A stretch of 64,000 nt of DNA from Calliphora vicina (Eukaryota > Arthropoda > Insecta > Diptera > Calliphoridae): the NCBI RefSeq assembly GCF_958450345.1, contig NC_088780.1, forward strand, positions 164,406,726 to 164,470,725, read 5' to 3'. The notes under the pieces were generated by a model. The model was not told the DNA's origin. It saw only the letters and a program-made list of their open reading frames with translations, and searched no databases. The stretch's first letter is position 1. Each line of letters starts with the position of its first letter. Below are positions 45,144 to 57,505 of this stretch, piece by piece. Position numbers and translations under genes: made by a program.

Positions 45144-46100
45144 CACAGTGGAGCAGAATCGAAATTTTTTGGAAATATATCTGGCATTTCTAAACTGCTG
45201 GTCCGATCGGGATAAAATTTTACGTAGCCAAGGAGCATTCGAGTTTAAGTTATTAAAATGGGCCATACAAATGCTCCAGGGGCGTAGATACGGGCGCTCA
45301 AAGTAGGGTACCTTCGACATGTACAATTTTTAAACACGTGCCATTTTTCTGCTTCCCATACGATTTTAAAATTTTTAATATTTTTGAAAAGCGTTCGACT
45401 AGATCTTCAAAAAACATGCTTGCGTATGCTATTTATCTCTTCTAATTTTCGAGTTATAGGCATTTAAAAATTTAAATTTTAAAATTTGGCCATACCTTGC
45501 CCCGCTATTTTAAAAATATAGGTCTAATTTTGGACCGAATGGAGTCGAATTTTTTTGTTATTGATCCAAAAATAAACGATTTTCAATTTAAGGCCCTAAT
45601 TTTGTAAATCTCGTCACAAAGTGATATTTATATGGAAAGCAAAAACAAAATTTTAAAAATTTGTTTTTGTTTTATATACAAATTCTTAACAGAACAAACG
45701 CACGAAAATTCAAGCGTTGATTTGCCCTTCATAGTTTGAAAATTGTGTATATAAAACAAAAACAAATTTTTAAAATTTTGCTTTTGCTTTCCACATAAAT
45801 ATCACTTTGGTGACGTGATTTGCAAAATTAGGGCCTAAATATTAAAAAAATAGTAGATTTTTTAATAAATGCTCTCTTTTGTTGTGTCTTATTTCTGACC
45901 TTCTGGTTGAATTTTCCGTTTTGGTGTATTTAGGGACTTATAGTAAAATTTTACGGATAATATTTTTACGGAACATTTTAACCCCTTAAACCCCTGTTGT
46001 AATGGTGTTTTTGCTCATTTTTAAATGAAGGACAAAAAAGACCCATGCCTTGAGGATTTAGAGGGTTAAAATATTCTACAAAAATATTCTCCGTAACATT
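45144..46100. mobile_element. Transib-like element, left end CACAGTGG, right end lost
   Basis: Begins CACAGTGGAGCAGAATC directly after GGCCGAGCG in mariner copy 4; another mariner copy (20055) reads on without it. The interior (GAGTTTAAGTTATTAAAATG, GGTACCTTCGACATGTA) matches 57506-58330. No CCACTGTG right end was found, so the right boundary is only approximate. A Harbinger-like MITE is nested at 45592-45835. Confidence 0.55.
45592..45835. mobile_element. PIF/Harbinger-like MITE, copy 1, TSD TAA
   Basis: Long hairpin with ends GGCCCTAATTTTG and CAAAATTAGGGCC, flanked by TAA on both sides (45589-45591, 45836-45838). The homologous sequence at about 57905 reads TTTCAATTTAAATATTC uninterrupted, confirming the insertion and the 3-bp duplication typical of PIF/Harbinger. 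Confidence 0.8.
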
Positions 46101-46563
46101 TTACATAACTTGGCTGAACACATTTTATACCTAAAATGTAAGGATCACATGGTTTCTTATGACGATAAACAATAAGAAGGTACCAGAGTTGGGAAACTTT
46201 AACCCACCCTCAAATGAAATTCAGATGTAAACTTTCAACTTTTTTGTCTCCTCTATCAAAATTTATTGGTCGGACCTCGTAATTTTGTTTGGTGTTGTAT
46301 AGTGTTATTGGTCTTCAAAGTTTTTTGGCTGGCCTGGGCGATCTTTGTCTGCCGTGTCATAATCACCACTTCTGAACCGCACGAACTATCTTTCGCACGT
46401 TGAAACTGATGATCACATTCACCATAAGCAAATGAGCAATTGGTGTGCTTCAGCGCCACTTTTATTAAAGAAGTAAAGCAAAACTTCCGCATATGACGCT
46501 TTGTTGGCACAACATTTTTGATAGATATATACCCTTCAAAATGACATATACATAAGTTATTAA

Positions 46564-48130
46564 CAGGGCAACCAAAAATATGCAATATCATATTTTTTGC
46601 TGTGCGTCGTATAAACATATGAGTTAGTATTTATCCGTTTCAGACAATTTTAAGAATTTTGGCATCGATTTGTTAGCGCATATTTTTGCATATTTTGCCC
46701 TTTACTGCATATTTTGGCATATTTTGCGTTTTATAGCATATTTTTGCATATTTAACTCATAACTGCATATTTTTGTTGGATATTTTCTTTTATTTTTCAA
46801 TATTTTATTTTCCTTATATAATTTTATTGTTTGTATTGTAATTTTTCATTTCTATATTTTACTATTTTGTTAAGGTCCAATGATAATTGGCCTAAGTTAC
46901 TTAAATAAAAAATAGAGTACCCATAATCGCTTATATTCACAGAGTTTTCGTTGATTTAAGGGAGCTTAGTTTTCATATATTTCAATTAAATTAAAAATAT
47001 ATACACAAATATTAAAATTTAACAAATAGTAAAAATACGTAAAAAATTAAAAGAAAATTCCAAAATTGTATGTTATTATGGGCAACTTCTTAAAAAATTG
47101 TTGGATACATTTAAAAGAAGGAATTTTAGTCAGCTTGAGACAGTTTGGGCATTAATAGTTTACCACTAATGTAAAAAAAACAAGTATTCAACAGACGTTG
47201 AGAATATTAAGATCTATCGAAAATCTCGCGTTCAAAACCCGTTGATATATTTACACAACTTGTAAAAAAAATTATTAAGAAATCGTTAAAAAAGAATATA
47301 CGTGGTTATCGATAAACGATGCAATGGATGAGAAAGGAAGAAACATAGGAAATGTCACGGTATTTTGAGTCCCAGTGATAAAACTTGAACAAAAAGTTTT
47401 TTTAATTGCCGCAGTGTTAAATAGAATTAATCATTCCACTATTGTAAGGCTCTTTTATAATTCTATTTAAATTTTAGAAGCCGAATTCAGATGTTAATCT
47501 AGATACATGATGAATGCTCCAAAATCCTTTGCAATTTTTTACCAAAAAATTACACGCTATTCACAGAGTTTTTGAAACATTATTCAAATGATAAAAAAGC
47601 TTTTAAAGCTTCATATAGAATAGAAGCATTTGGAGAAACTTATTGGGTACATCCTCAGTAGGGATCCTATAAACATTGGGAATGGATTGAGAATGTAAAA
47701 TATTATGCCACTAATTACTAAAAAAAAGTTTGAAGTATTAAGCAGTTTAAAAGATGAGACAAATCAATTGATTATGATTGTCTAAGAAACTCGGAAATCT
47801 AAAACAAAGATTTAGTTAAAAAATTTTAGAACTTAAGTAAACACAAAGTAATTTATTTCTAAATATAATAAAATGAATTCAATATAACTATTTTCATGTA
47901 GTGCCAAATTCCCTAAAATCGATATTTAATCCTATAATAACCAATTTTAATTTATGAGCTCAATATTTTATTTACTTCATATATATATTTTTAATGAAAT
48001 TTTGAAATCAAACAATAACCAACTATTTTTAAGTGCATATTTTTCATATTTTAAGAGCATATTTTTCGTTTTTAAGTGCATATTTTAGCGCATAAAACTC
48101 TTTTTTTAGAGCATATTTTTGGTTGCCCTG
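46564..48130 (+). mobile_element. hAT element remnant, ends CAGGGCAACC, TSD GTTATTAA
   Basis: 1567 bp with inverted ends CAGGGCAACCAAAAATATGC and GCATATTTTTGGTTGCCCTG and perfect flanking GTTATTAA (46556-46563, 48131-48138). Both subterminal regions carry many GCATATTTTTGCATATTT motifs, as expected for hAT transposase binding. Contains a decayed transposase. Confidence 0.85.
47281..47850 (+). pseudogene. hAT transposase remnant
   Basis: Plus-strand fragments in changing frames: GNVTVF, then KVFLIAAVLNRINHSTIVRL (47390-47450), which fits the conserved NHSTI region of one hAT transposase group; later HAIHRVFETLF (47550, where LAHALHRV is expected) and WEWIENVKYYATNY (47680). Between them are many stops. 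The catalytic domain can be placed but not read through. Non-functional. Confidence 0.65.
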
Positions 48131-48138
48131 GTTATTAA

Positions 48139-49644
48139 AAACCGCGTTCAAAAAATAGGCCATCTGTAGTAAATCCCGCATTATTATTTCATGCACCCAA
48201 TATTTTTCGATTTTACTTCTTTTGATTGGATTTCTTTCGTTTTTTGAGAATATTTTGTATTTTTCTCTTATGTATTTGAACAAATGTAATTGTTGACTGA
48301 AAGGCTTTAGATTCCAAAGTAAATTTTTAAGGCGTTTGACTAAAATAGATTATAATTATATCTATATGGTTTATTATTAATTGGAAAATCATTCCAACTT
48401 CAGGTACTTTAACCTCTCCTAGTTCTTTAGTTGACACAAGGTTTTCGTTTTTAAGTTAAGTTTCATAATGTTCTGATCATGGTATGTTAATCAGATGATT
48501 GAAAAATGAATGTAGAAAGTTTCTAATAAAATTTCCAATGTAATCAGCTTAGAATAACATTATAAACTATGTATTTGTATTGTTTCTTTTAAATAGTTTT
48601 GTCAAAATAAACTATTTGTTTTAATTTTAACTTAAAACTAATTTATTCAATTAAACGACAATTACTGATCGAATAATTTTTCATTCTATATTGAAAAATT
48701 TTATTTATTCGAATAAAAAATTTAGTTTTTCCTCGATAATTCGAATAATTTATATTCGAATGACCCTAGCTTTTACACAAAAAATATATTTTTAAACATT
48801 TAGAGTAGCGGACAAGAGATTACAAGTAAAATCTCCATACATAAATAACTGTCATTCCAGAGCTCGATGTACTTTTTATCACAACCTACAGTTTACTACA
48901 GTTATAATTTGTTAGTTTTGTTTTTGCTTTTACTATACCTACAATATACTAATGACTAGCAACTGTCATATGCTCTGAAAACAAATTAAAAATACAATAC
49001 AAAACAACAACAAAAAACTGAACTAATAAAAATTAAACAAAATATGGCAGTGGTAGTCAACCAACGGCAACGACAACGACAACTAAAATCATAATGTCTG
49101 CCACTTAAATTTAATTGTTATTATTCTATTTAATGCCGTGGTTACTTTTCAGTTTATTTGTTAAGTAAATAAACTCTCTACTCATTTTTTGTAATATTTT
49201 TTTTTCGGAAAAATAAACCAACAACAAATATTAATAATACAATACATAGTAGTAGTAGTTGGAACAAAATAAACACACATTAATAAATGTCATATACAAA
49301 CTCATTAGGCTGTCAACATAAGGAAATTTTCAATTTTTTATGACCAAATTATACTTAATGATTCGGTTATTCGTTGGTTACTCTACCCTGATGCGAGTGG
49401 AATAAATGTAAATATGAGTATTCAATTATCTAACAACTAATATACTTAAAATAGAGGATTTTTAAATAATAATTTCAACACATTACAACAATTTATAATG
49501 AAAATATGGAAATGACAAGAGAAGTGTTCCAGAATCCAAAAAAAATAGTGTAAGACCGAATTTTGAATCGATTAAATGATTAAGTTTTTAAAAGCATTAA
49601 TTTGCATTCAGATTTTGTATTTTTGATGTAAAAGAACTCATCTC
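48139..49644. other. AT-rich flank
   Basis: No gene. At 48640-48775 there are ATTCGAATAA motifs ending ATTCGAATGACCCTAG, like the debris at 41.7 kb. Confidence 0.4.
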
Positions 49645-50353
49645 AACAGTCTTATCCCACCAGTTAAGTAAGTAGTCAAAATAGATAGTAATTGTCACTA
49701 ATGTCTTATCTCTTGGCTGACTAGATTTTGGGTCATTTGAAACGTATGTGCTCTTTGTAGTGCAGAGATAAGATAATTGGTTACTTTATACATCCCAGGT
49801 AATCTAGCGTTAAGACAATTACCACTTAAGTGTCTCTAAGTAATCTAGAGTGTAGTCACTTTAAAACTGCTTTGTGAGTAATTCGTACAAACTGGTTTTA
49901 TAAAAATTGTGTTGATATGATTCTCGTACAGTTTATTTTTGCTTAAGTATACTAATATCCCATGTAACAAAGCGTGAAGACAACAGTCACTTTAGTGTCT
50001 CTTAGTAACCTATAGAGAAGTCACTTTAAAGGTTTATTTTGTACTGCACTTTAGAAAGTAGTTATTTTACCCACCAGAAGCAATCTATTGGAGAGTTGTC
50101 AGTTGTTTACAAGCAATCGTTTATTGGACTGTCTGTGATATGTCTTTTTAAATGACTATTTGGTGTTAATTAGCACCCGTAACTAGTAAAGCAACTGACG
50201 CTATGTAACGAGTATGTGAATTCAATGCGTTGACTACTTTGGACCAGCTATCGGACAGTCTAATTGTAATCAAAAATGGTCAATTGACCCCTGTTAAAAT
50301 AACTACTTAGTCATAATAACTACTTAGTGGGTGAAATCACTAGTTCGGGACTA
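49645..50353 (-). repeat. Family C interspersed repeat, copy 3 (longest)
   Basis: Reverse orientation to copy 1 and uninterrupted where copy 1 holds a family A element (the junction reads TTTTGCTTAAGTATACTAAT around 49940). The outer parts, CCACCAGTTAAGTAAGTAG and ACTACTTAGTGGG, are inverted with respect to each other, so the family probably has terminal inverted repeats. Two CACTTAAGTG/TCACTTTAAA modules lie inside. Confidence 0.6.
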
Positions 50354-51588
50354 TTTCTTAGAACTGCTTAATTAAAGCTTTTCCTTTTGTTTTCGATTTC
50401 AATTCCAACTTTTGAATTATGATTAAAAATATTGAATTTAATTTAAATCCTCCATTGGCCATTTAAAAGCAAAAATTCTTTATGCTGTTAAATATTCATG
50501 TATGAAAATGAAAATCCTTGAAAATAAAACGAAGAATAAATAAATAAATAAAAAAAGCTTATAAAGATTTCCATTTCTTCTTCAATATTAAGCTACGTGT
50601 TACCACTCCCATTTGACCTTTTGCAGTTAAACAAATTTAATATTTAACACACAAAAAAAAAGAAATATATAAAAGAAAATAATAAAAAAAGGCAAAACAA
50701 ACAAATAAAAAAAAAACATTTATAAATTTCTTTTATTTTTTCCTCAAAAGGGAGGTAGAATCTTCGCCAACAATACTTAAGGGTCATTTTGGAAGTTTTC
50801 TTTTATCTACATTTACTGTTTAAACAATAATATAATTTGACGTTTTCATTTTGTGATTTGGAGAATATTTAAATTATACAACAACAGAAAACTTAATTTG
50901 ATGAGGGGTGAACACTTAAAAAGGTATCAGAAGATTTTTTTAATTTTTGTTAAAACAAAAAAATTATTTCAAGCCGAAAAAACGGTCTTCATTTCAATTC
51001 ACTTTTGTATGGTGGTAAGGAATGGCATTTGAGTTGAAGACATTTTGCAAATTTGTAAACATTGTTCATAAATTTGCTGGTAATTAATCTTTTTGTAATT
51101 AAAGTTAAAAATCCCCATTGTTTGTAGTCGTTGCTTAATAAGTAAAATAGCTTAAATGTAAAGTTATGAATAATTTAAATTTATTCAATTGCCTCGTGTT
51201 GCATGTCAAAAGAAAATGAGAAATCACTTTTTAACTTCCCCCTTTTATTCTGCTGGTTTGCTTGTGTGCGGCTGCAAAAAATAGAAACGAAATGTTCAAA
51301 TAAATGTTTTCGCATTTATTTGATATGATGAAAACAGTGAGAGGTAGAGAAATAAGGAAAAGTGAGGATATTAAATAGAAATTTTACAGAGCTTTTTTTA
51401 GAAACGATAAACTTTACCCATTGATAAACTTTAGTCATTATCATCGGTCCGTGATGGCTCAACTGAAGTCATAGTTTCTAAACAATTTTCTTAGTTAGAA
51501 GATCGTTTGTGTGCAGATCAAATTCTAATAGTTCGTCTTTACAATTGCAAAGGATAAACAATTCTCCAAAAAGAAATACGGAGGGCCG
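50354..51588. other. AT-rich flank
   Basis: No gene or repeat family recognised. Confidence 0.4.
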
Positions 51589-52780
51589 CACAATGGTATG
51601 AGAATAAAAAAAGATGGAAATAAATCTGTAACTTCTAAACCCTTATGCTGATTTGAATGAAATTTCACATGCGCAAAGAGGACCTCATGAGCCCACCAGT
51701 AGCGGGACCAGGGGTTCCCAAAGTAGGACACCTCGGGTATGTTCAATTTTTAAAATGATCCTATTTCTTCGTTTATGTTATGATTTAAAAAAAATTGCAC
51801 ATTTAGAATCTCCTCGTCGAGCACTACATAAAACCTCGTAGCTATCAATTATTTCTTATAGCTTAGGAGATATTCGCATTTGAAAATTTAATTTTCAACA
51901 TTTTACCCACCCTACTCCAGTTTTTTGGTGACCGCGGTTCCAAATATTCCCCGATTTTATATTTTTCTTTTATAGAATTAACAATAGATTTATATATCAA
52001 ATAAAGAAAGAAGTGTTTAAAAATCATGGCTGAGTCCAAAGTTATATTCATTTGAATTTAAAAAAAATTAAAAAAGGCAATTTTTCGCAATTTTTTGGGA
52101 AAAAAGTACTTTTATTCTTTTTAAGTTATCTAAAAAATTTCTAAGAGGATGTATAATGAATTTGTACTTTTTCAAAAGCTAACTTTACGCCAAATATTTT
52201 AAATGTAAAAAACATTTATAATTTTTGATACCGACGGGATCAGGTCCATTCAAAAAATGCCTATTTTTTATGTAAAATTCAACATTAGGGCAAAAATTCT
52301 CAAACCACATACTCGATATCAAAATATAGTAACCTTTTCTAGATGGCCCAAAAAGTTCTTAATTATTTTGTAAAGGGTTCCGATAACCCCGCCCCTGGTA
52401 TGGATATTGTAGCCAAAAAACGAAAAAATCCCATTTTTGGGATTTTTCAAGATTTTTTTAGGAATTGCGGGATACTTGATAACAAATTTCAAAATTTGTT
52501 TTTATTTTTCCATTTTGAATAGAAAAATCTACATAACTGTGAAATTTTATTAAAAAATATTTATAAATGAAAATTTTATTTCAATTTGAAAAATTTTTAT
52601 TTATGCAAAATTCAATATAAAGCATTTTTTTCATATTTTTCAAAAAAGTATTCCATGAATTTTGTAATTGTCAAAATATATATAATTTTTTGAAAAGTAG
52701 ACAAAATCCTCTATCCATTGATATATAACATGTCTACCTTATGATTTTTACGTGTCAAATAAATTAGGGAAAACTAAAGG
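51589..52780 (+). mobile_element. Long Transib-like element, left end CACAATGG
   Basis: Starts CACAATGGTATGAGAATAAA and continues with the same sequence as the 385-bp element at 9753 (ATTTCACATGCGCAAAGAGG; CCCAAAGTAGGACACCTC; CGAGCACTACATAAAACCTC), then extends by several hundred bases that the short element lacks. The right terminus was not found and the right boundary is set by the start of mariner copy 5. No transposase reading frame recognised. Confidence 0.55.
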
Positions 52781-52784
52781 TCAT

Positions 52785-53425
52785 ATATGACCTTTTCCCA
52801 TTTTTCTGCCAACATATGGATTTCGAGCCAAAAACTCATCTGCTCATCTTTTGAGGCCAAGAACGAATCAAGCCAATATCGGATACTCTGTTTCAAAGTG
52901 AATCATATCCCAGACAGAGCATTCTGCATCGATCGAAACAAATAGTAGACGGACGGGGCATGGTCTGGACTATTAAGCGGATGTGGCAAAACTTCCCAAC
53001 CACTTCATTCTTTTGTCATGATGAAATATTACGGTTTAATGTCGGGGTTTTTGGACCAATGCTCGCTTCAAACGAATCAGTTGCGTTCGATACAGGTTCC
53101 CTGTGATAGTCTGGTCAGATTTTTGCAGCTCATAATAGATAGGACCCTTTTACCCCCCACAAATACATAACATTACCTTAGCGCCATGGATATTTGGCTT
53201 TGGTGTCGATTCGGCTGGTTGGTCGGGCTTCATATGATCTCTTACGCTTCGGATTATAGTAATGGATCCATTTTTCATCGCAAGTAATGATTCGGTGCAA
53301 AAGATTTTCTTTTTTAGCGTTCATGCATCATTTCGGACATGCAAAAGCGTCTTTCAATGTCTCTCAGCTTCAATTCGTATGGTACCCAATTTCCCTGCTT
53401 TTGGATGAATCCGGCTCTAGCAAAA
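52785..53425 (-). pseudogene. Mauritiana-type mariner remnant, copy 5, minus strand
   Basis: C-terminal two thirds of the transposase on the minus strand: QGNWVPYELK-like sequence (53385), ITCDEKWIHYYNPKR with the first catalytic Asp (53270), NIHGAKVM region (53190), an LICCHNRL-type region and YSPDHAPSDYYLF-like sequence with the third Asp (52960), and the RWEK-type end near 52800. The N-terminal DNA-binding part is missing. Confidence 0.8.
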
Positions 53426-55357
53426 CCCTTTCCTTAATTAACTCAGAACAGACATTTTTATTTCGCCCACACTGTCCAAACAATAAAAGTTCATTTCAAA
53501 TGCTACTACCAAAAATAAATTTGGTTCTTTTTTATTTATTACATTCATTTCGTTTTTTATTTCGAAATTTAAAGGAAAATAAAAGGTGAGAAACCTTGAA
53601 TTTTTCCCAAATGAATATTAAAATAATGTTTAAGCCATATAAAAAAACACAAATTGGAGCCAAACTCTCGAACTGCAAAAAAAAATCTAAATGAATGAAA
53701 CCAAAGCAAAACAATCACAACTAAAGGCCATAGAAATACAAGACTCAAACCTCCCTCCCTCATTTCTCTACAAATCGGTTTGATTCAAGCAAATTGAAAG
53801 ACTTAAATGGAGTCTATATTTAAGAGTAAATGTATTTTTGCACAAACAAATAGTAGTGATTTTCTCTGGTTGTGGGTTGACAAATGTGAAACTGTAAAAA
53901 TAAACGAGTATTGAAATGACTGGATATAAAATCAACCATGTTACGACATGATAAAAACAAATGTGGCAACAATATACAGTCGTGTAACTTTCACAGGAAT
54001 CTAAAATACAGCAGTATTCCTTTTTTTATACACTCTCAAGTCCCCAAGGACTAAAATGAGGAAGATAGCTGTAGCTGCTGGAAAAAAAAGTGACATAACA
54101 AAATCATTTGAAATTGATGAACTTGTTACAACAAAAACACAACTATGACAGTGGATCGGTGAGTCGTATAAAAACGTTTTATTGCCCACCAGCCTGTTAA
54201 AATAAAATAAATGTTCCTGTTTTTTCTATTGTATTGTACTTTGTAGCTAGTCGTAACAAGTGGACATCATAAACATGTTCCTTTTACAAACAACCATCCA
54301 TTCATCCCTTAAAAACTTTTATGTTTTTTTGAAAATCGTTACAAAATTGAATAATTGCTTTGTGATGTTTTAAACCAGTCAGTCAGTCCGTCAGTTAATT
54401 GAAGGGGTGGCAATCAAAAGGGCGTTTTTTTCGCCTGTTTGTTTTGAATTTCTAACGCTATTTTTGCTTCGTTTACTTTGAGGTTACACGGGTATCATGT
54501 TGCAAATCGTTGTGACAATTGTTTTGCTCTTTTTCTGTTTATTTATTTTTATTGTTTGATACTTTTGTGTATTTTATAGAATGTAATTGTTGTCGTCGTC
54601 GTTTTTGTTGTTGTTCTAGTAGTACTTGTAGTTGTAAGAAGGGTGTTGTTGCAAGCAAGTGTTGGAAGTTTATTTGTTTCAAATTGACTTTGAGTTGTTG
54701 TGCCTTTTAATGTATGATTAAAGGATTATAGAATATTTGATAAGAGTTTCAATTTACCAGAGATTAAGAGGGAATTTGAAAACATATTTCAATGATTACT
54801 TTTCAAAATAATAATCAATGTAGAATTTGTTGTGTTCAAGAGAAGTGAATGTTGGAAGGAGTTGCTTTTGCAAAGTAATTTAGGGGAGAGGTAATTACTT
54901 TACAGTAATTAAGATTGTATTTGATTAAAGTTAATATTTTTTGTATTTTCCCAGCTATAGTTGAAACTGTGTAAAATGAAAGTATGTCCATTCAAGATGC
55001 TATGGTTATCGTATGAAATATCGTGTGTGAAAACTATCTGAAATATAACGCTGCTGTTTATAACACAGTGCAACACGAAACAAAATAACCATATACGGAC
55101 ACCACTAATTGATAAAAGACCAAAAAAAAATCCTCCCAGTTTTGCCCAAAGTTATGCACTTTTTTATGGGCCCCAAAGATTTGAGGCCTCCGTGTCATTT
55201 TTGCAAAAAAGTGATAATTTTCTCAGGTTCATATCTTGCAAACAGTTCGGAATTTTGATCTTGAAAATTAAGTATTTTGGAATTACACACCGTAACAAAA
55301 GTATACATACGATCGACTTATTGGGCTTTTTTTTAACATCTATATATTTAAAAATAC
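53426..55357. other. AT-rich flank
   Basis: No gene. T-rich and Cys-rich short open frames around 54.5 kb come from TTG/TGT runs and are not called. Confidence 0.4.
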
Positions 55358-55447
55358 AAGGCCTGACTCTTTTATTCACACACTCACTCATTCACTGACT
55401 CATCAGTGAGTGGGTGAGTGAGTGAGTGAATGAATGAGTCAGGCCTT
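55358..55447. repeat. 90-bp hairpin of GAGT/CACTCA repeats
   Basis: AAGGCCTGACTC and GAGTCAGGCCTT close a stem whose inner part is a run of CACTCA units opposite GTGAGTGAGTGAGTGA, so the whole segment is a simple-sequence inverted repeat. Confidence 0.85.
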
Positions 55448-55649
55448 TTCATGTTTGATGAAATGGTCTCTTAATTTTCCCATACTGCTGCTTCCGAGTC
55501 CGATAAATATTTGCTGAAGTTGTCGTTCTTTATCAATCTTAAAATGGATCGTTAAAAAACCTTATTTGCTTTTCTCATAAACAATTTTGAGAAAGAGCTT
55601 TATCAGATATCTTCTATTATTCCTATATATCTGGAAGAAACAATAGGTA

Positions 55650-56445
55650 ACTTTTTAAAGTGGGCGTGGCACCTCCAATACAAAGTAAATAGTTGTTATG
55701 GAATATCTGGTAAACTATAATTGTGAAAGCCGCTAAACTTCGGGGAATTTACTTCGGTATCATTGTGTGCAGCTTGAGTGAAAATGGATATAATTCGATA
55801 AATGGCCGTGGCAACAACCATACAAAGTAAATAGTTATTTTCGAATATCTACAGAACTATAATTGTACCAGTCTTCATATTTTATACAAATAATTTCTTA
55901 TCACTGCAATTATTTTAACCAAAAAAAGGGACGGATCGGAAAAGGGGACAATGGTTAATTTCGTTTATTTGAAGAACTATAATCGTACAAGTATTTAAAC
56001 ATTGTACGTATTAAGTTCTTAAAACTATACAGAGTTTGGATGAAATTGGACAGGATTGGATATACAAAGTAAATAGCTATTTTCGAATATCAGGAGAACT
56101 ATAATTGTGAAAGTCTTCAAAATTTATATGAATCAATTCTTTATCACTGTATGAAGAGGGGGTTGAGTCACCTCCCATACAAAGTAAATACATAGTTATT
56201 TATAAATATGTTGAAATCTATAATTGTGAGTTTCTTCAAACTTTTGCGAATAGCTCTCTTATCATTTTACATATTTTGTCAAAACATGGTTAATGAGAAT
56301 GACCCCTCTCATATAAAGAATATATTTATAATTGAATATCTGGAGAATTATAATAGTTTAATCAGATCTTAATATGAGATATTTTTGTTATCCTCCCCCT
56401 GGATCCGCGCCTGTACAAAGTAAATATTTATTTTCGAATATCAAA
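55650..56445 (+). repeat. Helitron-related internal repeat array
   Basis: Five or so diverged units around CATACAAAGTAAATAGTTAT, ATATCTGGAGAACTATAATT and AATCAATTCTTTATCACTG, as in the Helitron-like element at 23315-24512. No TC or CTRR ends could be located; CCTGGATCCGCGCCTG at 56403 looks like a hAT-type end from another element. Confidence 0.5.
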
Positions 56446-57505
56446 AGAACTGTTATATGGATCATGTACCGAACAGACTTGATTTGGATCTAAACATCTT
56501 ATTTTTGTTCCGCAGCTCAAAATCTGTAATTGTCTATAAAATGTATACTTTTAGCTTATTTATTCAATACTTTTTTCTTTCAGCAACATTCGACATATTG
56601 CTGCAATTGATGATTGCAATTTGTCAGTTGAATGAAAAGTTTTTGTCAACAACAGCAACGAGTTTCATAGTAACGCACAATGAAAGGTCCCTATTGATTA
56701 CCTGTAAATAATTTCGATGCAAAAATTGCAAACCTTTACCTACACATTGATAGCAACAGGGAAGAAGAAAGAGCAAATCCATATACATATATACACATGT
56801 GTATTTTCCAATCGAAAAACAATTTTCAAAATTCATTTCATTAAAAGCAATACTGCATGCAGACGAAACTATAAAAGCAATTTCAATTACAATTGCACTC
56901 TACTGATGATAACCAAAAAAGCAACAAATCCAGTAACAACATCATAAAGGAGTAGGAAGGATCACAACAAAATAACATTAACAATGACAAAAACGTTTGT
57001 CATGATGCATACGCCAACAAAAACAACCAACATGAACTTTGATAACACATTCACAGCATCTAACTCATACTCACTCACTCCCTTAACTAAGGGAGATTTT
57101 CATACTCATGATAAGAGACAGACTCGGTTCATGTGCACAAACAGAGATCCAGAGACACGGTTACAACATTGCAAGTATGTATGAGTACGAGTTCATTTAA
57201 TATCCTGGGAAAACATGTCACTGTATTATTGTTTTTTGTTGTTGTTTTTGTTGGTATTATAGTTGCTGTTGTTGTCCTTTTGCATGTTTGCTTATTCATT
57301 CATTCATACAAATTCACTCACTTTTAACATTTCGAAAGTGGAACTGAACTGTGTACAACTCCCATGTAATTGCATTTTAATGCAATTATCCTTTTACACA
57401 ACAACATTCATATTTACTATAGGGTAAGGGAATAAGTTGTTTCAGTGTTGATCAATGAATATTAAGGTTAATATTAGATAAAAGGGAACAATACTTGATA
57501 CGAAC
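56446..57505. other. AT-rich flank
   Basis: No gene or repeat recognised. Confidence 0.4.

Larger units (their letters stand above)
45103..46530 (-). pseudogene. Mauritiana-type mariner remnant, copy 4, minus strand
   Basis: The 3' side fragment (AATATTGCAACATATGGCCG, 45119-45143) is followed by a Transib-like insertion; the N-terminal part reappears at about 46300-46520 on the minus strand (MRKFCFTSLIKVALKHTNCS, then AYGEC and DRPGQPKK-like sequence in a shifted frame). The catalytic centre is missing. Confidence 0.7.

Noticed and set aside
46256..46618. 120-residue minus-strand open frame that looks like a gene
   Set aside because: It is the frameshifted N-terminal part of mariner copy 4 running out of a hAT element end.
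54519..54710. Cysteine-rich short frame resembling a small secreted protein
   Set aside because: The cysteines come from TTG/TGT simple runs; there is no conserved spacing and no flanking gene structure.
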